Positions 16,490 to 22,550 of a stretch of DNA of 26,115 bases are shown here, piece after piece. The stretch comes from Collinsella sp. AF02-46-1. Its GTDB lineage: Bacteria; Actinomycetota; Coriobacteriia; Coriobacteriales; Coriobacteriaceae. The stretch covers positions 1 to 26,115 of the forward strand of contig NZ_QSBV01000023.1 in assembly GCF_003465825.1 (NCBI RefSeq), read 5' to 3'. The notes beneath the pieces are model-generated. The model saw nothing but the letters and a program-made list of their open reading frames with translations. It had not been told where the DNA came from and ran no database searches. Made by a program: the position numbers and the translations under genes. The first letter of the stretch is position 1, and each line of letters opens with the position of its first letter.

Positions 16490-17668
16490 ATGACCGCAGG
16501 TCAAAACCGCATACCCGTGAATCTTGACTATGCCGCCTCGACGCCCATGCGCGCCGAGGCGCTCCTTGCGCAGCGCGAGTACGACGACAGCGAGCTTGCC
16601 GGCGTCAACCCCAACTCGCTGCATTCGCTCGGCCGCAAGGCTGCCGCGCGTCTGGAGGTTGCACGTCGCGAGATCGCCCGCAGCTTTGGCGCGCGCGTCC
16701 GCCCGTCCGAGATTGTACTGACCAACGGCGGCACCGAAGCCAACCAGCTGGCGCTGCTCGGTCTTGCCGAGGGCGCTCGTCAGCGCGATCGCAAGCGCGA
16801 TCGTGTAATCGTTTCGGCCATCGAGCACGATTCGATTCTGGACAACCTGCCGCTGCTGCGTGCCGCCGGCTTTACCGTCGACCTGGTGCAGCCCTGCCGC
16901 GCGGGCTACATTGAGCCCGCCACGCTTGTCGAGCTGCTCGGCGACGACGTGGCGCTCGTGAGCATTATGGTCGCCAACAACGAGAGCGGCGTGGTGCAGC
17001 CTATCCGCGAGCTGGCCGCCGCCGCACATGCTGCCGGTGCCTTGTTTCACACCGATGCCATCCAGGGCTACTTGCATATTCCGCTCGATGTCACCGAGCT
17101 GGGCGTCGATGCCATGACCGTTGCCGCGCACAAGATTGGCGGCCCCGTGGCATCCGGTGCGCTCTACCTTAAGAACCGCACGCCGCTGCGTCCGCGCATC
17201 TTTGGCGGTGGACAGGAAGCAGGACGTCGCGCCGGTACGCAGGATCTGCGCACGCAGCTGGCTTTTGCCGCTGCCGCCCACACGCTGGCGCCCCACGTGG
17301 CCCAGGAGCGAGCGACACTGCAGGCCCTGTCCGATAATCTCTATGCCACGCTTACGGCCCATCCTCGCATTCACGCCACGATGGGCGACTACGCGCAGGC
17401 AGATCGTCTGCCAGGCATGGTTTCAATCTACGTTGACGGCATGGACTCCGAAGAGCTCATCATCAAGCTCGATGCCGCCGGGTTTGAGGTATCGGCCGGA
17501 TCAGCTTGCTCGAGCGGCAGCATGGACCCGAGCCACGTGCTCAGCGCCATGGGCATTGGTCGCGAGCAGGCGCTGGGCGCACTGCGCATCTCGTTTGATG
17601 ACCGCGTGAACCCTTCCGACCTGGACAACTTTGCCCAGACGCTGCTGTCGATCGTGGGTGCCGCATGA
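16490..17668 (+). CDS. Cysteine desulfurase (NifS/IscS-like)
   Basis: This 392-residue PLP enzyme takes sulfur from cysteine for Fe-S clusters or thio-modified tRNA. LDYAASTPM opens the fold, NGGTEANQLAL is the cofactor-phosphate region, HTDAIQG supplies the PLP-ring residues and AAHKIGGP holds the PLP lysine (Lys215). The sulfur-carrying Cys340 is in SAGSACSSG. GGGQEAGRRAGTQ is also typical. No scaffold gene (IscU/NifU) or mnmA is next to it in the window, so the target pathway is open. The stop overlaps the next start as ATGA. Confidence 0.93.
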   Translation: MTAGQNRIPVNLDYAASTPMRAEALLAQREYDDSELAGVNPNSLHSLGRKAAARLEVARREIARSFGARVRPSEIVLTNGGTEANQLALLGLAEGARQRDRKRDRVIVSAIEHDSILDNLPLLRAAGFTVDLVQPCRAGYIEPATLVELLGDDVALVSIMVANNESGVVQPIRELAAAAHAAGALFHTDAIQGYLHIPLDVTELGVDAMTVAAHKIGGPVASGALYLKNRTPLRPRIFGGGQEAGRRAGTQDLRTQLAFAAAAHTLAPHVAQERATLQALSDNLYATLTAHPRIHATMGDYAQADRLPGMVSIYVDGMDSEELIIKLDAAGFEVSAGSACSSGSMDPSHVLSAMGIGREQALGALRISFDDRVNPSDLDNFAQTLLSIVGAA

Positions 17669-18474
17669 TCGTCGCCGACCTTGAGCGCGCCCTGCTGGCA
17701 CGCTATCCCAAGACGGACGCCGAGGGTTGGGATCATGTTGGTTTATCTGTGGGAGATCCCGCCGCTGAGATCACCGGTGTTGCCTGTGCACTTGACGCTA
17801 CCGAGGCCAACGTGCACCGTGCTCTCGAGGCCGGCGCCAACGTGCTGCTGACGCATCATCCCATTTATATCAAGGCGCCCGAGGCGTTTTGCCCGGCGGA
17901 TATATCGCGTCCCCAATGCAGCGCTGTGTTGTACGAGGCAGCTCGTTGCGGCGTGAGCATCATCTCGCTTCACACCAACCTGGACCGATCGCACGAGGTG
18001 CGCGTTCGCCTGAGTGAGTTGCTGGGCGCTGAGCCCATGAGCTCGCTGGAGCATGTGGGCGAGCCTGAGCTCACCGGTCTGGGCGCACTCGCGACCCTCC
18101 ACGACGTCTACAGCCTGCGCGATCTCGCCAACCGTGCCGCCACAGCCTATGGCAGCGACCCGCGCGTATGGGGCGAAGCCGAGCACCCGTGCCGCACCGT
18201 CGCCATTCTGGGCGGTTCCCTCGGCGATTTTGGTGAGCTTGCCATCGCCGCAGGCGCAGATGTTATTGTGACCGGAGAGGCCGGCTACCACGTGGCGCAA
18301 GACCTTGCCTTGCGCGGAATGCCGGTGATCTTGCTCGGCCACGACCGCTCTGAGGAGCCGTTCGTGGATATCTTGATGAACTCTGCAGTTGACGCCGGGA
18401 TGGACCCCCGTCATGCGATTAAAATACTGAACCCTTGCCAATGGTGGACTGTGACAAAAGGAGAGAACTTATGA
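17665..18474 (+). CDS. NIF3-like dinuclear metal-centre protein (DUF34)
   Basis: This 269-residue protein belongs to the NIF3/DUF34 family, which forms hexamers with two metal ions per subunit. The family blocks WDHVGLSVGDP (~25), LLTHHPIYIK (metal-binding His pair, ~63), HTNLDRS, ILGGSLGDFGELAIAAGAD and VTGEAGYHVAQ…LGHDRSEEP are present. Length is the short form without the PII-like insert. ATGA overlaps couple it to the genes on both sides. Its biochemical role is unresolved in the family, though its coiled-coil/zinc-ribbon neighbour is conserved. Confidence 0.92.
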   Translation: MIVADLERALLARYPKTDAEGWDHVGLSVGDPAAEITGVACALDATEANVHRALEAGANVLLTHHPIYIKAPEAFCPADISRPQCSAVLYEAARCGVSIISLHTNLDRSHEVRVRLSELLGAEPMSSLEHVGEPELTGLGALATLHDVYSLRDLANRAATAYGSDPRVWGEAEHPCRTVAILGGSLGDFGELAIAAGADVIVTGEAGYHVAQDLALRGMPVILLGHDRSEEPFVDILMNSAVDAGMDPRHAIKILNPCQWWTVTKGENL

Positions 18475-19190
18475 GCGCCGGCGCTACGCTACTCAAGCTG
18501 CAACAGATCGATTTGGAGCTCGCCCGCAACAAGAGCGAACTTGCCAATATGCCGGAGCTCAAGGAGCTCGCATCAAAGCGTAAGACCTATGTAAAACTCA
18601 AGTCCGAGATGACCAAGCTCTACGCCCAGCGCAAGGACCTGGACATTGAGCTGGGCGATCTCAACACCACCGAGATTCAGACCAACAACGCCATCGAGGC
18701 TGCCAAGAAGCGCCACGTCGACGGCTCCGACTACCGCGAGGTTCAGGACCTGGAGAATGAACTCGCCACCCTGGCCAAGCGTCTGGACAAGATTGAGCAC
18801 ACCCGCAAGGATGTCGTTATCGCCCATAAGGAGGCGCTCGACCGCGAGGCCCGCGCACAGGCAATCATCGCCAAGTTTGAGGAGGGCGTGAAGGCCGATA
18901 CCAAGGCCGCCCGCGCCAAGGCTGCCGACCTGCAGGCTCAGATTGACGCCGCCACTAAGGAGCGCACCGCGCTTGCCGCTACGCTGCCGGCCGACGTGCT
19001 CACCGACTACGAGCGTCTACTCAAGCAGTTCCGCGGCCTGGCCGTCGAGACCATCCAGGGTAACATCCCCACGGTCTGCCACACCGCGCTGCAGGCTTCG
19101 TCCATGAACGACCTCAACCACGACGGTAGGTCAATTACGCACTGCCCGTACTGCCACCGCCTCCTGGTACTCCCGAGCGAGGAAGCCTAG
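18471..19190 (+). CDS. Coiled-coil/C4-type zinc-ribbon protein
   Basis: This 239-residue protein is a long antiparallel coiled coil (~5-175) followed by a C-terminal zinc-ribbon region. The family commonly sits next to NIF3 genes, as here. It usually has two CxxC knuckles; here the second is intact (Cys225-P-Y-Cys228). The first has only Cys203, with Pro at 200 where the other cysteine is expected. His204 might complete the site. The start is supported by AAAGGAGAG upstream and an ATGA overlap with the NIF3 gene. Function is unknown; binding of nucleic acid is often proposed. Confidence 0.87.
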   Translation: MSAGATLLKLQQIDLELARNKSELANMPELKELASKRKTYVKLKSEMTKLYAQRKDLDIELGDLNTTEIQTNNAIEAAKKRHVDGSDYREVQDLENELATLAKRLDKIEHTRKDVVIAHKEALDREARAQAIIAKFEEGVKADTKAARAKAADLQAQIDAATKERTALAATLPADVLTDYERLLKQFRGLAVETIQGNIPTVCHTALQASSMNDLNHDGRSITHCPYCHRLLVLPSEEA

Positions 19191-19192
19191 CG

Positions 19193-20407
19193 ATGACGGC
19201 GGCATCCAACAATTCAATGCAACTTGAGGGAAAAACGATCCTGCTGGGCATTACCGGCGGGATCGCCGCCTATAAGTCGTGCAATATCGTGCGCCTGCTG
19301 CAAAAGCGCGGTGCGCGCGTCAAGGTTGTTATGAGCGAGCATGCCACGGAGTTTGTGGGCCCACTCACCTTCCGTGCGCTCACCAACGAGCCCGTTGCCG
19401 TGGGCCTATTCGACGATCCCTTCGACCCCATCCATCACATTTCGCTGGCGCAGGAACCCGACCTGGTGGTCGTGGCGCCCGCGACGGCCAATATCATCGC
19501 CAAGATGGCCAATGGCATCGCCGACGACCTCATCTCCACCACGCTGCTCGCCACGCCGCGACCCATCGTGATCGCACCCGCTATGAATAACGGCATGTGG
19601 AAGGCTCCGGCGACGCAGGCCAACATGGCCACGTTGCGCGACCGCGGCGTGCATGTGGTGGGACCCGGCAGCGGCTACCTTGCCTGCGGCGACGTGGACA
19701 CGGGACGCATGAGCGAGCCCGAGGACATCGTCGAGGCTGTCTGTGAGGTGCTCAACCCCGCGCCTCAGGACCTGGCGGGTAAGCGCATCGTGATTACCGC
19801 CGGCCCCACGCATGAGCCGATCGACCCGGTGCGCTTCATTGGCAACCGCTCTTCGGGCAAGATGGGTATCGCCCTGGCAGGGGAGGCTGCTCGCCGCGGT
19901 GCTGCGGTCACGCTCGTGCTGGGACCGACGTCGCTCGATGTTCCCCACGGCGTGGAGTGCGTACGCGTGCAAACCGCCGCAGAGATGCTGCAGGCAGCGC
20001 TCAGCGCCTTCCAGACGGCCGATGCGGCCATTTGTGCGGCTGCCGTCGCTGACTACACGCCCGCAGCCCCTGCCGACCATAAGCTCAAAAAGGCCAACGA
20101 GCGTCTGGATCGCATCGAACTGGTCGAGACGGTCGATATTTTGGCTGAGCTCTCGCGCCAAAAGGGAGAGCGGTGCGTGATTGGCTTTGCAGCCGAGACC
20201 GATAACGTTGTGGAGTACGCTGAGCGTAAATTGGCCCGCAAGGGCTGCGATGCGATCATCGCCAACGATGTTTCGCGCGCCGATTCGGGCTTTGGAACTG
20301 ATACCAATAAGGCTTGGATCGTGAGCACAGCAGGGACGCAGGAACTTCCCGTGCTAACAAAACCCCAGCTCGCAGATACAATTTTGGACTTGCTCAAAAA
20401 TAATTAA
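19193..20407 (+). CDS. coaBC: Bifunctional CoaBC (4'-phosphopantothenoylcysteine synthase/decarboxylase)
   Basis: This 404-residue protein carries the two middle steps of coenzyme A synthesis. The N-terminal FMN-dependent CoaC domain has GITGGIAAYKS, HISLA, VVAPATANIIAKMANGIADDL and PAMNNGMW. The C-terminal CoaB domain has ITAGPTHEPIDPVRFIGNRSSGKMG, AAVADYTP and GFAAETDN. Length is normal. It starts two bases after the zinc-ribbon gene and is the last gene of the long plus-strand run. The tRNA-Pro promoter begins at its end, with no separate terminator visible between. Confidence 0.95.
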   Translation: MTAASNNSMQLEGKTILLGITGGIAAYKSCNIVRLLQKRGARVKVVMSEHATEFVGPLTFRALTNEPVAVGLFDDPFDPIHHISLAQEPDLVVVAPATANIIAKMANGIADDLISTTLLATPRPIVIAPAMNNGMWKAPATQANMATLRDRGVHVVGPGSGYLACGDVDTGRMSEPEDIVEAVCEVLNPAPQDLAGKRIVITAGPTHEPIDPVRFIGNRSSGKMGIALAGEAARRGAAVTLVLGPTSLDVPHGVECVRVQTAAEMLQAALSAFQTADAAICAAAVADYTPAAPADHKLKKANERLDRIELVETVDILAELSRQKGERCVIGFAAETDNVVEYAERKLARKGCDAIIANDVSRADSGFGTDTNKAWIVSTAGTQELPVLTKPQLADTILDLLKNN

Positions 20408-20415
20408 AAAAGTTC

Positions 20416-20445
20416 TTGCACAAGTCCAAAGTTTCGGGTTATTAT
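20416..20445 (+). promoter_or_regulatory. Promoter of tRNA-Pro
   Basis: The -35 TTGCAC (20416-20421) and -10 TATTAT (20440-20445) are separated by 18 bp in an AT-rich stretch right after coaBC. The -35 sits in AAAAAAGTTCTTG, similar to AAAAAGTTCTTG before tRNA-Val. Confidence 0.7.
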
Positions 20446-20487
20446 ACTCCCTGTTGCGAGCGAGAGCAGAGCAACAAATAAAAGCTT

Positions 20488-20564
<77 letters not shown>

Positions 20565-20573
20565 GAAGTTTGC

Positions 20574-20603
20574 AGGTCAGGCACCTAGTGCCTGACCTTT
20601 TTT
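20574..20603 (+). terminator. Terminator after tRNA-Pro
   Basis: An 11-bp perfect stem AGGTCAGGCAC/GTGCCTGACCT with loop CTA is followed by six Ts, ten bases after the tRNA. Confidence 0.92.
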
Positions 20604-21028
20604 GTTCTAAGCAATTGCTTAATTTTGATTAAGCAACAGGGTGCTAAAAATCTACCTACGCGATATTCGCCTTTTGCGGCTACTTGCGCGTTTTGCACGC
20701 GCTTGAGCCGATTTATTAACGCGATATGAATCTACATACGCGTAGCTGGTATACAGCCGAGTACGGGCTGTATTTATCGCGGCGATTTACACAGATATAG
20801 CGACTGTAACGGACAAGCGTGTCGCTGTATTTATTCCAGTAGTTCACTTGACCGGTGGACAAGTGAGCGGTTGCAACGAAACGGCAAGCGGGATGGGCCC
20901 TATACGAGGGCGCCGCAGAGGTAATAGAGGTGAAGTGCGGCAGGCGCTCTGAGAGGCGCAGTACGACCCCTTTTTCCTCGAACCGACTACCTTTGTACCA
21001 TGAACCTCAAATTGTTCAAGTAATCGCC
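20604..21028. other. Hairpin-rich non-coding region
   Basis: No credible gene lies here. Four inverted repeats follow one another: TTGCTTAA/TTAAGCAA (20615-20636), GCGCGT/ACGCGC (20686-20702), ATACAGCC/GGCTGTAT (20751-20773) and TCACTTG/CAAGTGA (20844-20866). A direct repeat AATCTAC[CA]TACGCG starts at 20649 and 20729, 80 bp apart. The region could be a structured RNA, an attachment or recombination region, or an operator cluster. Nothing in it matches the pilin variable region. Confidence 0.55.
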
Positions 21029-21064
21029 AAAAGAAAGGCCCGCGCAGGATTGCACGGGCCTTTC
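21029..21064 (-). terminator. Terminator of the pilin-fusion gene
   Basis: On the minus strand, AAAGGCCCGTGCA pairs with TGCGCGGGCCTTT around ATCC (one mismatch) and TCTTTT follows. The hairpin begins about 36 bases after the pilin stop codon. Confidence 0.85.
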
Positions 21065-21072
21065 ACTAGACA

Positions 21073-21096
21073 AACTAGAAGACAAGCTAGAAGACA
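21073..21096. repeat. 12-bp tandem repeat after the pilin stop
   Basis: AACTAGAAGACA at 21073-21084 is followed directly by AGCTAGAAGACA at 21085-21096. It fills the gap between the stop codon and the terminator hairpin. Confidence 0.6.
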
Positions 21097-21098
21097 GG

Positions 21099-22049
21099 TT
21101 AAAAACACCAGGCGAGGCATATGCAATACGAGTACGTCGCGCCGTAGTCGTTATAGTTACCGTTGCTATAGATACAGCGGAAGTACGCGGAGCCGCTCGG
21201 ATCCACGGAGCGCGTCCAGTGATAAAAGCTCGACGACACCCCTGAATGGTTCGAGTACGTCACGCCCTTGGATTTGTAGTACTCGTACTGGGTACCGTCG
21301 GTCTGGCGGTCTCCGTAGATCTCGGTCATCGAGAGCAGGAAGACTTTATCGGTCGTGGCCGATGGGGCACTGGCACTGCCACCACCCTTGTTATCGGTCA
21401 TCTTCGTGACGGCCTTCGCCTTGGACTGGAGTTCGATCGGTAGGAGCGACCAGAGGTCACCGGAATTGAGGCGGCCGCGGATCTCCGATTTCTCCCAGCC
21501 GCCGGCATTGGTGCTCGTGGCGTTCATTCGCTGCTCGTCCATGGCAGTGTTGGTTACCTCGAACGTGAGCCCAGCCTTACCGGAGCCGTCCCCGAGGTCA
21601 TCGTGGTTGATACCGATGATGCGATACTCGAGCGTCTTGCCGTTCGTCAACTTCATCGAGAACTTCGTCCCCGCGTCCATCGCGGCCTTCGCCTTTGCGT
21701 ACGCCGGCGACGCCTCGCCCTTGGCGGCGATGTCCTCGGCCACGGCCTCCTGCTCGTCGAGCGTCCAGTCCTTCGCGTCCTTGGCGACAGCCGCCTGGAC
21801 GGTCGCGGAATCGGCTCCCGCAGAGCCGCCGCCGGTTGCGCCGCCCTCGACCCCGCCGGTCGTCCCATTGCTCACCGTGTTGCCGACCAGGTTGAACTGG
21901 TTGCGGATGGCCCCCGCCACGCCGGGTCCCGCGAACACGATCACCAGGCCGATGATGGCGATGATCAGGACGTACTCGATGATAGATTGGCCTTGGAGGC
22001 GGGTTCTCCTAGGAGATACCCCCCCCCCGAAGGTTAATTGCCGCTGCAT
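21099..22049 (-). CDS. Flp-type prepilin fused to a variable DUF6273-like domain
   Basis: From ATG 22049 the product has 316 residues. The N-terminus is a class III (Flp) prepilin: a short basic leader ending RLQG20, then QSIIEY with Glu25 at +5 after the predicted cleavage, then a hydrophobic helix (~27-47). A Gly/Ala-rich linker (~60-75) leads to a domain with DUF6273 traits (EYRIIGINHDDL, WEKSEIRGRLNSGDLWSLLP, VFLLSMTEIYGD). It ends with FYHWTRSVDPSGSAYF, then a tail rich in N, Y, S, D, C and G that stops right at the C-terminus. Usual Flp pilins have 50-80 residues, so this would be a pilus- or surface-displayed large pilin. A G10 run lies at codons 8-11. Two further in-frame ATGs (22088, 22121) lack ribosome sites. 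No tad assembly genes are in the window. Export, and DGR targeting of the tail, are inferred. Confidence 0.8.
   Translation of the reverse strand: MQRQLTFGGGVSPRRTRLQGQSIIEYVLIIAIIGLVIVFAGPGVAGAIRNQFNLVGNTVSNGTTGGVEGGATGGGSAGADSATVQAAVAKDAKDWTLDEQEAVAEDIAAKGEASPAYAKAKAAMDAGTKFSMKLTNGKTLEYRIIGINHDDLGDGSGKAGLTFEVTNTAMDEQRMNATSTNAGGWEKSEIRGRLNSGDLWSLLPIELQSKAKAVTKMTDNKGGGSASAPSATTDKVFLLSMTEIYGDRQTDGTQYEYYKSKGVTYSNHSGVSSSFYHWTRSVDPSGSAYFRCIYSNGNYNDYGATYSYCICLAWCF
21102..21227 (-). other. Candidate hypervariable C-terminal segment
   Basis: The last 42 codons of the pilin fusion (residues ~275-316) show the pattern of a DGR variable repeat in a C-type-lectin-like fold. W..RS and SGS..F anchors are followed by positions holding N, Y, D, S, C, G or I in codons of the NNC/NNT type, as expected when AAC/AAT template codons are mutated at adenines. 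It lies at the extreme 3' end of the gene, the normal place for such repeats. No template copy is found in this window. Confidence 0.4.
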
Positions 22050-22053
22050 GCAT
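22009..22053 (-). other. Overlapping out-of-frame start (14-codon frame)
   Basis: ATG 22053 lies six bases after the ribosome site AAGGGAG (22060-22066), better spaced than the pilin ATG 22049 (ten bases). With the present ten Gs it yields only MHAAAINLRGGGIS and stops at 22009. With nine Gs the same ATG would run into the pilin frame. It is therefore a likely switch or leader rather than a gene of its own. Confidence 0.5.
22019..22028 (-). repeat. Homopolymer run of ten G (C on plus)
   Basis: Ten uninterrupted Gs on the coding strand lie 21 bases inside the pilin-fusion gene, before the prepilin cleavage site. Runs of this length slip during replication in other bacteria and switch surface genes on and off. 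I noticed no other homopolymer run this long in the window. Confidence 0.85.
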
Positions 22054-22148
22054 TTGCGGCTCCCTTCGCTCAGGGTTTGTAGATACATCGCCGAGCGTAG
22101 GGCTATTTCAGATTTCTGCATCGGTCTTGCCGCAGCGGCAAACGTAAT

Positions 22149-22176
22149 TAACTAAACGCCTTCGCGGCGCAATCAA
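22149..22176 (-). promoter_or_regulatory. Possible promoter of the pilin fusion
   Basis: On the minus strand, TTGATT (22176-22171) and TAGTTA (22154-22149) are 16 bp apart, about 100 bp before the pilin start. Both boxes are imperfect. Confidence 0.4.
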
Positions 22177-22190
22177 CCGCTCACTCAATC

Positions 22191-22212
22191 GAATTTGTTG
22201 CTCAACAAATTC
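22191..22212. promoter_or_regulatory. 22-bp palindrome, probable operator
   Basis: GAATTTGTTG and CAACAAATTC form a perfect 10-bp inverted repeat with only two bases between. That spacing suits a dimeric regulator better than an RNA hairpin. It lies between the divergent pilin-fusion gene (minus) and the two plus-strand genes, just upstream of the proposed pilin promoter. A regulator acting on both sides is inferred. Confidence 0.6.
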
Positions 22213-22299
22213 GCAGGTGAGGACAGTAGAATTGGTGTTATCGGAAGTGACGGATGACCGCCGGTGTCGAAGCTGGCGGCCGAGAAGAAAGGACCGAAA

Positions 22300-22548
22300 A
22301 TGAGAACTATGGAGCTGATAATCTTCTTCCTGCCTCTCCTGGCGATCGCCGCCAACATCTGCGGCGTGGCGGAGCTCGTTAAGATTGCCAGGGCCAAGGG
22401 GCATTACACCAATGACGCGGGAATCCTCTGGTTCATCGGCCTTTTCGGCACGGCGCTCATGGTCGGCCTGATCGTCTGCGCACTGCCAGACCGAGCTGCG
22501 CCGGCGCCCAGCGCAAAAACGGATGAAGACGCCCTGCCCGAGGTGTAG
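22300..22548 (+). CDS. Small two-helix membrane protein
   Basis: This 82-residue protein starts with ATG 22300 behind AAAGGA; an in-frame GTG at 22264 has no site. Hydrophobic helices lie at ~5-22 (IIFFLPLLAIAANICGVAEL) and ~43-65 (GILWFIGLFGTALMVGLIVCAL), joined by a basic loop. The tail is Ala/Pro-rich and acidic. It is two bases before the zinc-ribbon/DUF6273 gene and probably shares its mRNA. I do not recognise the family. Confidence 0.75.
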   Translation: MRTMELIIFFLPLLAIAANICGVAELVKIARAKGHYTNDAGILWFIGLFGTALMVGLIVCALPDRAAPAPSAKTDEDALPEV

Positions 22549-22550
22549 AC

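Noticed and set aside
22050..22121. 24-residue N-terminal extension of the pilin from ATG 22121
   Set aside because: Neither ATG 22121 nor 22088 has a ribosome site; the strong AAGGGAG site points to 22053/22049, and Flp leaders are short.
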